From assembly GCF_018128925.1 (NCBI RefSeq), contig NZ_CP067007.1, forward strand, positions 1,330,330 to 1,394,329: DNA of 64,000 nt. The letters run 5' to 3'. Positions within the stretch are counted from its first letter, which is position 1. Each line of letters opens with the position of its first letter. The notes under the pieces are model-generated. The model made no database searches and was not told where the DNA came from. It was given only the letters and a program-made list of their open reading frames with translations. This document shows, in pieces, positions 15,949 through 24,630 of the stretch. Position numbers and translations under genes: made by a program. This DNA is from Nitrosopumilus sp. K4 (lineage in GTDB: Archaea > Thermoproteota > Nitrososphaeria > Nitrososphaerales > Nitrosopumilaceae).

Positions 15949-16257
15949 TTAATAGTCAACAGGCTTTTCTGTTAAGGTATGCTTTATCAAAACAAATGCA
16001 AAGTCGGTATGACGTATTCCATATGATGCCATCAGTTTTACAAAATCTTCTCCTTCAGGAATCTCATCTAGGCTTCTTATTTCCTTGAGTATTTTAGGCC
16101 ATTCCAATTGTTTTTCAATGTTTGACTCAGGCTGTTTGTGGCAGATGCCATTATTGCAGTTACAAATAAAATCAATTCCAGAGTTACTGCTATAAGACAT
16201 ACAATTTTTGTGATCTCCACAGTCGCATTGTTTGCAGACATAGAAACATACTGTCAT
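15949..16257 (-). CDS. Small cysteine-rich protein
   Basis: This 102-residue protein has eight Cys in its first 40 residues (CKQCDCGDHKNC, then CNCNNGIC), probably a zinc-binding or disulfide-rich head. A helical tail follows (KILKEIRSLDEIPEGEDFV). I do not recognise the family. Coding looks real, with a natural ATG and codon use like the neighbours. It is monocistronic as far as can be seen. Confidence 0.5.
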   Translation of the reverse strand: MTVCFYVCKQCDCGDHKNCMSYSSNSGIDFICNCNNGICHKQPESNIEKQLEWPKILKEIRSLDEIPEGEDFVKLMASYGIRHTDFAFVLIKHTLTEKPVDY

Positions 16258-16377
16258 TTTATTTCATATTATGTAAGATGTTTATTGTTATAAAGCCCAA
16301 GTTGTTATTATCAGATCAAAAGTTTCTGTTCAAAAAAATAGAATGAAAAATTTTTGGCAGTTTTTGGCGCACAAAGG

Positions 16378-16424
16378 CCATGCCATTGGCATGGTCATTT
16401 TTTAGATCGTTTGAAAATGCGATC
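16378..16424. terminator. Two adjacent hairpins with T-run after the 16423 gene
   Basis: CCATGCC-ATT-GGCATGG (16378-16394) is a perfect 7-bp stem with a 3-nt loop and is followed on the plus strand by ATTTTTT. GATCG...CGATC (16405-16424) is a second, weaker inverted repeat overlapping the last bases of the leftward gene. Together they lie between the leftward gene ending at 16423 and the gene starting at 16257. A terminator role is likely, though archaeal termination mainly needs the T-run rather than the stem. Confidence 0.4.
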
Positions 16425-17124
16425 AGAGTAGAAATGTATGCAGTAGTGGAACAACTTTTGATGCACATATTCCGCATTTTACTACAGTCTGGTCTGGTTC
16501 TTTGTTTTTGCACTGACAGTCCAGAACAAATTGTTTACTCTTTTTCTTTGAGAGAAAGTTGAGTACATGAATCAACATCTTGTGTGTTGCCTTGATAGTT
16601 CTTTTGAGAAGTGCTGAATAATTGAATTTGAAATACCACAATATGAGATTGTTTTCTGTAGTAAATTTTCTCTGAAGAATTTGTGTTTGCAGTATTGAAA
16701 CCTTTAGTATTAATGTCTCTAATGATACGTCAATTTCTAACTTTGAATTGTCTGCAGGGACAAAGGATATTCCGTTAAATTTGCCATCATGTTTTGTCTC
16801 AAGTAGTTTTTCCATGTCATAGCATACCAATACTAGTTTGTCATATTGGGACAGATAGTAATCCTCTAGATGTTTCTGATGTAATTTTGAATATGCGCGT
16901 ATTGAGCAATAGATTTTCACAGAATCAAGATATTTCCAGTATCTCCAGTAATGATAGCATGTCTTGGCATTTGGCAATTCTACCTGCTTTCCACCAATAT
17001 CGCGAATAAGAAATGTAGACGCTTCAGATGCTGTAAATCCACGAACATAGTATGGTCTTAGAAGAGCAGAGATTTTTGGGTCAGGATACCACGTTTTTGG
17101 GAGATTTAGCCTCGGAAATTTCAT
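16423..17124 (-). CDS. Unknown HTH and zinc-motif protein
   Basis: I start this at the second of two adjacent in-frame ATGs, at 17124 (MKFPRLNLPKTWYPD), about 233 residues; a longer reading from 17163 is possible. Residues of about 20-60 (LLRPYYVRGFTASEASTFL, then KTCYHYWRYWKYLD) resemble the helix-turn-helix of invertases or replication proteins. The C-terminus has CQC and CGIC pairs. It could be a DNA-binding protein of a mobile element. No enzyme motif is seen. Confidence 0.5.
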   Translation of the reverse strand: MKFPRLNLPKTWYPDPKISALLRPYYVRGFTASEASTFLIRDIGGKQVELPNAKTCYHYWRYWKYLDSVKIYCSIRAYSKLHQKHLEDYYLSQYDKLVLVCYDMEKLLETKHDGKFNGISFVPADNSKLEIDVSLETLILKVSILQTQILQRKFTTENNLILWYFKFNYSALLKRTIKATHKMLIHVLNFLSKKKSKQFVLDCQCKNKEPDQTVVKCGICASKVVPLLHTFLL

Positions 17125-17190
17125 CATGGCAGGATAAGAGAGGAGTATTAAAAACATCATCATAGTTTGTAGAAAAAGAGATAGTTTTGC

Positions 17191-17207
17191 CGAGCCAATT
17201 TGGCTCG
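17191..17207. repeat. Inverted repeat CGAGCC/GGCTCG
   Basis: A perfect 6-bp GC-rich stem with a 5-nt AATTT loop stands out in AT-rich DNA between the genes starting at 17124 and ending at 17372. The rest of this gap (17208-17371) holds two copies of ATCGAGTC and no gene that I can support. It could be a terminator or a protein-binding site. Confidence 0.3.
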
Positions 17208-17371
17208 TAAAGTACTAGATTGCAGTCTAAAACAGCACATAACAAAATCAATTGGTTGTGATGTCGGGTCAGAGTAAACACAGTAAAAATAGCACGACAA
17301 AGTCAATCGAGTCCAAAGATGACACGAATTGCTTTATCGAGTCAAAAAGAGGCTTTATTGTACAAACACGA

Positions 17372-18646
17372 TCACTCTGAATTGCTCAATCCTTGGGATT
17401 TCAACCACACAGCCAGCTCTTCTTCAGTAAATACAATATCATCGACTTGAATATTCTCAAATTTCTTTTCAGTTGGAAAATATCTGTATTCTCGTCCCTC
17501 TTTGATTCTCGTTAGATAACCCATGTCAAAAAGCTGTTTGAGTAGCTCTCCTGTTCTGTTTTGGCTTTTTTGAGTTTCGTTTGCAATATCAGATACTGTT
17601 ATTCCTCCCAATGGGTTTTTGTTGAATAACTTCATGAACGTTTTGTAAACGTCCATTGATGATGAATTTATTTTGTTTAGGGTTTGCTGAATTGTTTCAC
17701 CACCAATCTGCAATGCTTGTTTAAAGTCCTCAGGATCTGCTATCAGATAATAGCTGGACATTTTGTGTGCTTGTAGTTTGTCATAAAAGTACTGACCTCC
17801 ATCAAAGGGAATCTTTTTTCTTTTTGCAAAATTCAAAAATGCAATTACGCAAGTGAGGTTTAGAATTTTTGGCAAATCCCTTCTCATGGTAAGATTCACA
17901 CTTGGAATCAGTTCTCTTATTTTATCTGCAAATGGAATGTATATTCCCTTGAACTGTTTTGATACTTCCTTGTAGGTTTGTGAAATCTCGTATAGTTTTT
18001 GGAGATTGTTTTCCCATTTTGAACCATAGTTTATTGAGCTGTATTTACCCAGAACATGGTCTATGATTCTCTTTGTTTGTTCTTCTGACTCGTCAACTTG
18101 CATCAAAAAAGTTCTGTTTAGCGTCTCAGGATCAATATTGTAGTTGGTAGAAGTGGAGATAAAGACAGGAATGCCGTTTACTTCCAGCGTTTTTGGAGTA
18201 TTCTGCCCTTTTTCGTTCTTGTCTACGAGTCCAATTCTCAGTTTCCCCTCAGATAGCAGGAATTTCATGCTGGCCAGGCTGACTTGCTTTTTGTCGTTGG
18301 TTTTTTCCATCTGCTCCATTTTGAAGATCATTCCGTCCATGTCACTCATGGATCTGTTCAAAAATGCGCTGGTGTACTCTGTAAAGTCAAGCACATCCTC
18401 TTTAAAGGGCTCCAAGACGGTATTGACCAGATTGGATTTTCCTCCACTTGACTGACTGGCAATGATTACATGCAGTCTATAGTCTCTGGGCAAATTCTTG
18501 GAGATGCAAGCACAAAAGAGGAATTTTATGTTGTTTTCTTCTCCCTTTATTTTTGGCTCGTACAGATTGACAATTTCTTCAAGAATATTGTCTATCTTGG
18601 CTAGTTCTTTTATTTTTTCAAGAGAGTCATATTCTATTGCCATCAT
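17372..18646 (-). CDS. AAA+ ATPase with C-terminal winged helix (mobile-element replication type)
   Basis: The protein is about 424 residues, starting at one of two tandem ATGs (18646 or 18643). The Walker A is SQSSGGKS near residues 65-72. The stretch from there through EGKLRIGLVDKNEKGQ and GIPVFISTSTNYNIDPETLNR resembles replication helicase-like ATPases of integrated archaeal and bacterial elements. The last 80 residues look like a winged helix (GGITVSDIANETQKSQNR). It may load or unwind DNA at an element's origin. The family assignment is by eye. Confidence 0.55.
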   Translation of the reverse strand: MMAIEYDSLEKIKELAKIDNILEEIVNLYEPKIKGEENNIKFLFCACISKNLPRDYRLHVIIASQSSGGKSNLVNTVLEPFKEDVLDFTEYTSAFLNRSMSDMDGMIFKMEQMEKTNDKKQVSLASMKFLLSEGKLRIGLVDKNEKGQNTPKTLEVNGIPVFISTSTNYNIDPETLNRTFLMQVDESEEQTKRIIDHVLGKYSSINYGSKWENNLQKLYEISQTYKEVSKQFKGIYIPFADKIRELIPSVNLTMRRDLPKILNLTCVIAFLNFAKRKKIPFDGGQYFYDKLQAHKMSSYYLIADPEDFKQALQIGGETIQQTLNKINSSSMDVYKTFMKLFNKNPLGGITVSDIANETQKSQNRTGELLKQLFDMGYLTRIKEGREYRYFPTEKKFENIQVDDIVFTEEELAVWLKSQGLSNSE

Positions 18647-18720
18647 CAATCATCTCTTGTTTGTTTTTTGTGGCAATGGAATTGTGTTAGTCCAACCGTG
18701 CGGACATAATTTTGACTTTT

Positions 18721-18999
18721 TCAAGATATTGATCTCCTTTGTGACAAATCATACAACATGTTCCACTGTATTGCAGTCTCTATAGCTCTTGTAGTTTGAA
18801 GAATTGTTTCTCGGGTAATACCACAAGCTATTTCATCTTCTCTACTATGTTCAGTAGTCAGATGGTATTTTATTGCATAACTTGACTTGTAGATCTTGCT
18901 TCCTTTTCGTTTGAGTAGATTGCATAGAATGCATCTCTGTTTGCATTCTACGTAATCTGCTCTATGATGGTCTTTATAACTATCATTTACACTAGTCAT
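18721..18999 (-). CDS. C2H2-type zinc-finger protein
   Basis: This 92-residue protein has CILC followed about 18 residues later by H-x4-H (YHLTTEH), the pattern of a C2H2 finger, which is common in archaeal viruses and plasmids. An AAGGAGG site stands 7 nt before the ATG at 18999. It overlaps the upstream 71-residue gene by 8 nt and is the third gene of a leftward RHH operon. DNA binding is likely. Confidence 0.6.
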   Translation of the reverse strand: MTSVNDSYKDHHRADYVECKQRCILCNLLKRKGSKIYKSSYAIKYHLTTEHSREDEIACGITRETILQTTRAIETAIQWNMLYDLSQRRSIS

Positions 19000-19207
19000 G
19001 TTTGTCCTCCTTTGCGGGAGTTTGTTTAGTTCTGCTAGGACCTAGTCTCACTTTAGGTCCTATCAGACAACATCTTTGATCTTTGTCAATGATGACTTCG
19101 AATCCAGGATTGCTTCCAAGAAATTCTTTCCATTCTCCATCCATTTTAAAAAGGAGTTTTCCTTGCATGAAAAATGAATCAAGATATCCTAAGGATACTT
19201 CTTTCAA
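18992..19207 (-). CDS. 71-residue unknown protein in RHH operon
   Basis: I start it at TTG 19207 (MKEVSLGYLDSFFMQG) because GGAGGA lies 6 nt upstream and the TTG overlaps the RHH stop (TTGA); the open frame extends back to 19258. The short b-rich body (GKLLFKMDGEWKEFL) has no known motif. It is the middle gene of three. Confidence 0.5.
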   Translation of the reverse strand: MKEVSLGYLDSFFMQGKLLFKMDGEWKEFLGSNPGFEVIIDKDQRCCLIGPKVRLGPSRTKQTPAKEDKHD

Positions 19208-19347
19208 TCGGATTCCTCCTTGAAATATTTTAGTCCTAACTCTAGCAGTTTCAAACAAAATCTACTGCGAGAAGTTGTGTTTTTTGTCTGCTCTATTTCC
19301 TCATAGAGTTCCATAGGGATTGAGACAGATACAGTTGTAGATACCAT
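19204..19347 (-). CDS. Ribbon-helix-helix (CopG-like) protein
   Basis: This is a 47-residue protein, MVSTTVSVSIPMELYEEIEQ and onward to LLELGLKYFKEESD. A short b-strand (TVSVSIP) followed by two helices is the ribbon-helix-helix DNA-binding fold. It leads a three-gene leftward operon with a 4-nt overlap to the next gene. The ATG at 19347 lies 40 nt from the divergent gene at 19387, so it may repress the shared promoter region. The assignment from fold pattern is fairly strong. Confidence 0.65.
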   Translation of the reverse strand: MVSTTVSVSIPMELYEEIEQTKNTTSRSRFCLKLLELGLKYFKEESD

Positions 19348-19386
19348 GTAGATACTAATGAGTTACATATTAGTAAGCTGAAAGAG

Positions 19387-20343
19387 TTGATTTATGATAT
19401 GCAATCACTCCCAGATGATGTAATTTGGTCCAGTAATTATTCCAGAGACATGGCAAGAATATTGACTAGTTCCAGATCAATTCGATCAAGACAGATTATT
19501 GGGTTGATCTCCATTTTAGGTCCATGCACTACAAGAAACATGACAGAGTACGTTTTGGAAAAATCTAACATATATGAATACAAACCCATACAAAAAAAGG
19601 ATCTGAAAAACATGCAATCTGTTTTCAAGGGAAGATTAAAGGATAGAATTGACAACAGTAGTAACAAAACATATCCTGGTTTAATTAACGAGGGATACAT
19701 TGTTGAAATCCAAAATGAGAAAGTAAAACAAGGTCCAAAACACACGCTTTCACTTAAAGGATGTTTATTTGCATGTGGATTGAATTTCTCAAATAAAGAA
19801 ACAGTACAATTCATTAAAAATTCTGCAATGAATCATTTATTTTTTCATTTTTTGTATAAAACATATGAAAAGACATCATTGGGTTTTATCAAAGAGATTT
19901 TCTTGAACCCAATTTTGGATTTGATTAAAAGAAAAAGAATCGACTTGGATGATGATATTTATTTGAATTTTGGAATAATTGCAGATACTATAGGAATGAC
20001 ATTATACAAAAAAAGATCAAGTCTGTTGAAAAAACAAGCATACATGTCAGAAAATAGAGAATTTGAACAAATTGAGACATTACGAAAATTAATTATTTAT
20101 GATTACAACCCAAGAGAAGATTGGTATCAATCTATAGTAGATCTATATTACAAAGGCAATGCCCGTGATTTTTATGAAGAATATTCTGAAGGAAATTTTG
20201 AGATGTCACTATTCCATAAGGTCATGTATCAGTTATTGCATGCATATCATGAAGCAGTACCAGAACCAATACCAATAAGATCAGGATTTAGATTACCTCA
20301 CTCCACAGCATGGAAAGAGAAGAAAAATATGAAGAGAAAATGA
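19387..20343 (+). CDS. Unknown 318-residue protein
   Basis: It starts at TTG 19387 or at the ATG 19399. The N-terminal third (ARILTSSRSIRSRQIIGLI and GPCTTRNMTEYVLEKS) looks like a winged helix, and the rest is helical with many aromatic and charged residues. I do not recognise a family. It diverges from the RHH operon, a layout typical of plasmid or virus regulators. Confidence 0.5.
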   Translation: MIYDMQSLPDDVIWSSNYSRDMARILTSSRSIRSRQIIGLISILGPCTTRNMTEYVLEKSNIYEYKPIQKKDLKNMQSVFKGRLKDRIDNSSNKTYPGLINEGYIVEIQNEKVKQGPKHTLSLKGCLFACGLNFSNKETVQFIKNSAMNHLFFHFLYKTYEKTSLGFIKEIFLNPILDLIKRKRIDLDDDIYLNFGIIADTIGMTLYKKRSSLLKKQAYMSENREFEQIETLRKLIIYDYNPREDWYQSIVDLYYKGNARDFYEEYSEGNFEMSLFHKVMYQLLHAYHEAVPEPIPIRSGFRLPHSTAWKEKKNMKRK

Positions 20344-20374
20344 CATTTCTAATATTGTTAGTTGTTAGGAGTAA

Positions 20375-20692
20375 TTACTTGTTTAGACCTAATTCACGTT
20401 TCACTTTTCTAGTTAATTTACCATTGTTGAATGTCTTGTCTAACGCATAGAGAGCCAAAAATCCTATTCCCAATGTGCCAACTTTGTTCCAATCCCATAG
20501 ATGTTGAACCGTGCCTACAGGGAATTGATATGGATCATGCTCATCCTCATGAATAACACATACTGTATCTTCTGGATCACATGTTGCATGGAGTTTTCCT
20601 TTTCTCCAGTGTAATTTTGTCAGATCTGCGCCAACTGATGGAATCCAGTCCAGATCACTTTCAACATCGGCTCGTAAAATTGTGAAGTTCAT
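20375..20692 (-). CDS. Unknown protein with C-terminal hydrophobic segment
   Basis: This is a 105-residue protein. Residues 70-90 (KVGTLGIGFLALYALDKTF) form a possible single membrane span, followed by a basic tail. It overlaps the upstream RHH-like gene by 4 nt (ATGA), so they are coupled. No domain is recognised; it may be a partner of that DNA-binding protein. Confidence 0.45.
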   Translation of the reverse strand: MNFTILRADVESDLDWIPSVGADLTKLHWRKGKLHATCDPEDTVCVIHEDEHDPYQFPVGTVQHLWDWNKVGTLGIGFLALYALDKTFNNGKLTRKVKRELGLNK

Positions 20693-21087
20693 TTTCTATC
20701 TCCTCTTGTTTGTGCTAAAGCAGAAGGTCTTCCACGTTTTACTGGTTTTTCATATGTCTTGATAGCTTCTGCCATCTCTTTTCCCTCATCCTCAAGAGCT
20801 TTGATCACATCTTTGGGTATGGATGAAAATGCCTTTTGAAAATATGGTTGCATTAGATTAGTCATTTCATTTGCATGATCTAGTATTTCGGCATTACGTT
20901 GTATGGCTTCAGTTGTAAGCTCTTCTACTTTTAATTTTTCAATAATGTCTCCCAGATAGTAAAGCATGATGTATACTTTGACAGAATCTTTGAGTAGGTA
21001 GGACACGGAAACATTGTTAGCATCTGCAATTTTCTTAATTATCTCATATTGTTCTGGTGTTACACTTGTGGAGAGTATCTTATTCAT
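20689..21087 (-). CDS. Ribbon-helix-helix-like DNA-binding protein
   Basis: It has 132 residues. The opening ILSTSVTPEQYEIIKKIAD followed by NNVSVSYLLKDSVKVYI matches a ribbon-helix-helix plan (strand, helix, helix). The middle is helical, and the tail KRGRPSALAQTRGDRK is AT-hook-like. It is first in a two-gene leftward operon. A regulator or partition-type role is possible. Confidence 0.55.
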   Translation of the reverse strand: MNKILSTSVTPEQYEIIKKIADANNVSVSYLLKDSVKVYIMLYYLGDIIEKLKVEELTTEAIQRNAEILDHANEMTNLMQPYFQKAFSSIPKDVIKALEDEGKEMAEAIKTYEKPVKRGRPSALAQTRGDRK

Positions 21088-21155
21088 AAATACAATTAGT
21101 CTTTGAGATATTTAAGACGGATCAAAATGCTATATCTTTAGTAATAACTTTAAGA

Positions 21156-21686
21156 TTAGAAATTATGTTGTTGTTTCCAATTTGACCACAATTCATATGC
21201 GTGTTCAATTTGCTCGGGAGCAAAGTTTTCTTTAATAATTCCAACTTTAGCTAGCAAGTCATCTCTAGAGATATCTGGTATGTTATTTTTTACATAATCA
21301 ATTGTTGCAGCAAGTTCAAGATTATCTTTTGACCATACAGATAGTTCGGTAAACAATTCTCTAGTAAGACGTGTTTTCTCATCATCACAGACATTTTCTA
21401 CAAATTCATCTACAAATGTTGTACCAGATTGGGTAAGATCATATTGATAAGAACCAAATCCTGGGCGAGTTTCATCAATTAGTTCTCCACGTACAGTCTT
21501 CAAGGTAGTAGCCAAGTTTCTAGAATATGGACCGTAATAGTGGAGATCATAATCACCTACATCCCAACCCAAATAACGATCAGCAAAATAGACCATTTTC
21601 TGTAATTTTGTTCTTCCAACATCATTGTCTCCAGAATTTTGGATAGCCAGGCACAAAAGACCCATACTTTCAAGTAACGTGTTCAT
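21156..21686 (-). CDS. YwgA/Panacea-like protein
   Basis: This 176-residue protein has GRTKLQKMVYFADRYLGW followed by YYGPYSRNL, the core of the Panacea/DUF4065-related and YwgA-type families. Panacea proteins often act as antitoxins or adaptors; YwgA proteins accompany HD-domain phosphohydrolases. Here the HD gene lies directly upstream (start 23038, stop 21731) on the same strand with a 44-bp gap, supporting the YwgA-type pairing. The function is not established. Confidence 0.6.
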   Translation of the reverse strand: MNTLLESMGLLCLAIQNSGDNDVGRTKLQKMVYFADRYLGWDVGDYDLHYYGPYSRNLATTLKTVRGELIDETRPGFGSYQYDLTQSGTTFVDEFVENVCDDEKTRLTRELFTELSVWSKDNLELAATIDYVKNNIPDISRDDLLAKVGIIKENFAPEQIEHAYELWSNWKQQHNF

Positions 21687-21730
21687 CCTAATTCCTACCT
21701 ACCTTCAGTTTCGAATTCTTGTTATTAATT

Positions 21731-23038
21731 CTAGTTGTTAACAATTTCATTGACTCCTGGTAAAACTTCATCAGGTACAAAGATCCTGATCTTTTTGTTC
21801 TCTATCTGACTTAAGGTGCTAATTACTCGGGACTGGCTAGAAATCTCTTGGAGTTTGTCACCATTGGGAGTCATAATGTGCCCAATAGGAGAAAATCCAC
21901 CATCTTCCAATTCTTCTGGGTTATAGGTATCATATGCTGATTTTGCATAACTATCTTCAATGTAATAATAATCTGCAGGATGTCCTGCTGCTTCAACTAA
22001 ACTGGGCAACTTACCAATTTTCACTGCGCCTAGTTTGGTATACTTTTCTGTAGAAACGGAAACAGATGAAAGTCTTCTTCTTTCTAATATTCGTAAAGAG
22101 AGATCTTTCAAAACAGTATCATCAGAATGAGTCCATTCATGGAATAATCCTGTACATGAATAATCATCCATTTTGTAAAGAAGTTCAGGAGTTGTTTTTG
22201 TGTTAATGTCAATAACTTTACTTAGATGTGTTTTTGCATCATCTAATTCAGCTGCACGTTTGAAAACTTTTTGAAGTAAAAGTTCCATGCATCTTGAAAG
22301 TTTATGAAAATAAACTCCCTCATACATCAAATGTCTTCCAAGAATATAATTTTCAATTGCAGTAATTCCTTTGTTGTTAATTATAGCTGTATCATTGAAT
22401 GGATCATTAGATTCCCCATGCCAAACTTCCATGGTGTTTGCAATTCTATAAAGATCAATTCTACCATAGTTAACACCAGTAAAATAAGAATCTCGCATAA
22501 GATAATCAAGTCTATCTGCATCAAGTTGGCTGCTAATTAATTGAGAAACTAATCTCCATTCCTTGGAATCAATGTGATTAATCAGATCACAAACGGATTG
22601 TGGATCAATACCATATTTTCTTAGAATATCTTTGATTTCAGTATCAGTGATTATAGAACATGTCATCTCTTCATGAACAAATTTTCCAAAATTTCTGTCT
22701 AAAATATCCTCAGAAGCATGTGAAAATGGACCATGGCCTACATCATGAAGTAGTGCAGTTATTGCTCCAATCATTCGTTTCTTCTCCAAATCAGGAAAAG
22801 AATCTTCTTTTCTAGTAACAGCATCAAAAAGAGTAAGAAAGACATGCATCACACCTAGACAATGGGCAAATCTACTATGAGTTGCGTTAGGATAAACAGC
22901 AGAAGTTGGTCCTAATTGTGCTAATCGACGCAGTCTTTGAAAATATTTTGATTCTACTAATTCTTCAATGACAGGATATTCTGAAATGTTGATGAATCCA
23001 TGAATCGGATCCATGATCATGGTTTCTTTTTTTACCAA
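21731..23038 (-). CDS. HD-domain phosphohydrolase (SAMHD1/YwfO-like)
   Basis: It is 435 residues long, with HSRFAHCLG (H54, H59), HDVGHGPFSH (H98-D99, H102, H107) and SSQLDADRLDYLMRDS, the metal and substrate motifs of the SAMHD1/dGTPase-like branch of HD proteins. These enzymes typically hydrolyse dNTPs or related nucleotides. Pairing with a YwgA-like gene is seen in other prokaryotes. Lying beside a defence island, it could limit nucleotide pools during infection, but housekeeping is equally possible. Confidence 0.8.
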   Translation of the reverse strand: MVKKETMIMDPIHGFINISEYPVIEELVESKYFQRLRRLAQLGPTSAVYPNATHSRFAHCLGVMHVFLTLFDAVTRKEDSFPDLEKKRMIGAITALLHDVGHGPFSHASEDILDRNFGKFVHEEMTCSIITDTEIKDILRKYGIDPQSVCDLINHIDSKEWRLVSQLISSQLDADRLDYLMRDSYFTGVNYGRIDLYRIANTMEVWHGESNDPFNDTAIINNKGITAIENYILGRHLMYEGVYFHKLSRCMELLLQKVFKRAAELDDAKTHLSKVIDINTKTTPELLYKMDDYSCTGLFHEWTHSDDTVLKDLSLRILERRRLSSVSVSTEKYTKLGAVKIGKLPSLVEAAGHPADYYYIEDSYAKSAYDTYNPEELEDGGFSPIGHIMTPNGDKLQEISSQSRVISTLSQIENKKIRIFVPDEVLPGVNEIVNN

Positions 23039-23286
23039 TGAAAATGTATGACAGTATTACCTTAATTATTTATCGATAGTTTAACAATTGACAATCTAAA
23101 GATGTTTCAGAGATTTCTTGTAAAAGCAAAAAAATAACAATTCCAACGATCTTTTGTTTTAGTTCAAATTTTTAAATTTATGAATGACATAGATCAAAAT
23201 CAATTTTAAAAATGGAATGAATTTTGATAAGAGGATCCTGTTTTTTGATCCAGAGATGTTAATACCGAATAAGAGTACAAAGAGGC

Positions 23287-24300
23287 GTGAGAAATTTCAA
23301 GATTGAGAATATTGGAAAAGATCGTTTTAGAAATTCCAAAAAAGAAATAGGTGCAAATGTAATAAGTGTAACATTAGCTGAAAAGGAATTTGAATTTCCT
23401 ACTGTTGTACCACATCAAAGTGAATTAAAAAAAGCAAATGATACAAACATAAAACTCAATTCATCACTTTTGCAATTTGTTCACAGAGTTGATGGAAACA
23501 AACGAATTGATAATGATGGAATAAGAGACAACATAATAGATAAGCTAAATTCAGTAATGGAAGAAAATCCTAAATTATTGGTGGACATATTTTTTCAATT
23601 CTGGGAGAGTTTTCCTCCTACAAAGATTGAGCAAGAGTATATTCTACAGATTCAAGAAAAAGCAGGTTGCCTAATAATTTCTGACTATGAGACAGATCCG
23701 CACCAAGATATTATAAAATTTGAAGAGAGGTTGAAAGAACTGATTCATAGATTCCCAAATAAGATCATTAGTCCAACCTTGGATCTATCTACAAAACCTC
23801 CAGGACTGTTTGAAGCAAAGATTGCTTTGTTATTCAAATATGGAATCAAGAGGTTCAATGTAATTTATAGAAGCATAATAGACGAACAGGACAACTGGAT
23901 TACGTTATCCAGAATGATCTATGGAAGAGACATCTGGTGCAATGTGGTAGGAATTCCTCAGAGATATTATTCAAGAACAGACAAATTTTCGTTGATTGCA
24001 GCAGTATTTTTGTACGGAGTGCATACTGCCTCACTTCAATATCCCAGATTTTCAAAGAAAGCCAAGTCAAAAACAGAACAAGATAAGAAACCAAGGATTG
24101 CACAGCAATATCTTTTCAATCCAACAAATGGATATTTTGAGGAAATAGATGAAATGTCAGATGAAGAAAGCAGAGCAAGGTCAATTAATGCTCTCATAAA
24201 ATATGCTGCAAAAATCAGACTCAAGATCAGAAATCAATCATATTATTCAAAATTTGTTCCTTCTCAACCATCACTTTTTAAAATTTTACAATTCGCGTGA
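23287..24300 (+). CDS. Unknown 337-residue protein, possibly a TIM-barrel fold
   Basis: It starts at a GTG. Alternating strands and helices (KIISPTLDLSTKPPGLFEAK, then KRFNVIYRSII and DIWCNVVGIPQRY) hint at a TIM barrel, perhaps distantly like tRNA-guanine transglycosylases, but no catalytic pair is evident. Its 3' end overlaps the converging gene at 24286 by 15 nt. A 23039-23286 leader region upstream is AT-rich and holds a GGATC/GATCC inverted repeat near 23236. Confidence 0.5.
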   Translation: MRNFKIENIGKDRFRNSKKEIGANVISVTLAEKEFEFPTVVPHQSELKKANDTNIKLNSSLLQFVHRVDGNKRIDNDGIRDNIIDKLNSVMEENPKLLVDIFFQFWESFPPTKIEQEYILQIQEKAGCLIISDYETDPHQDIIKFEERLKELIHRFPNKIISPTLDLSTKPPGLFEAKIALLFKYGIKRFNVIYRSIIDEQDNWITLSRMIYGRDIWCNVVGIPQRYYSRTDKFSLIAAVFLYGVHTASLQYPRFSKKAKSKTEQDKKPRIAQQYLFNPTNGYFEEIDEMSDEESRARSINALIKYAAKIRLKIRNQSYYSKFVPSQPSLFKILQFA

Positions 24301-24576
24301 TGGATGAAAATCCATATAGCGTAGAATAATTTTTTTGAATTTTTTGCTTCTAGCCTTTGTCATTTTTTTACAATATGTTTCCTGAATATCTTCTTTGAAA
24401 TTATCAATCTTAAGACAATTCAATTCCTTTTGTTTTGAAACAGGACACTTTGAACAGATTTTTTTTCGGTATTCCCAATTGTAATCTCTAAGAAGTTTTT
24501 GAATATGAGTTCCTTCTTCTTGCCAATCAAGAAGACGATTATGGAAATTGTTGGTTGATCCCTCTACGCGTTGCAA
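24286..24576 (-). CDS. Small cysteine-containing unknown protein
   Basis: This is a 96-residue protein from a TTG at 24576 (MQRVEGSTNNFHNRLL). It contains CSKC and then two single Cys (CLKI, YCKK), which could bind a metal, and a very basic C-terminus. No ATG or GTG start is available in the open frame, and no ribosome site is clear. Moderate confidence that it is coding. Confidence 0.4.
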   Translation of the reverse strand: MQRVEGSTNNFHNRLLDWQEEGTHIQKLLRDYNWEYRKKICSKCPVSKQKELNCLKIDNFKEDIQETYCKKMTKARSKKFKKIILRYMDFHPSREL

Positions 24577-24630
24577 GGATCTTTCTGGGTTAGAGATCGT
24601 TGTATTAAGATCTTTTGGTAGTAGACAGGC

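Noticed and set aside
16316-16513. Leftward 65-codon frame across the hairpins
   Set aside because: It runs through two inverted repeats and overlaps the end of the better-supported gene at 16423 in another frame.
17208-17371. Structured RNA between the 17124 and 17372 genes
   Set aside because: Apart from one hairpin and two ATCGAGTC copies there is no extended pairing that I can support.
16258-24300. Further copies of the palindromic operator in region 2
   Set aside because: Only scattered half-site-like matches inside coding sequence were seen, none with a partner arm at 3 bp.
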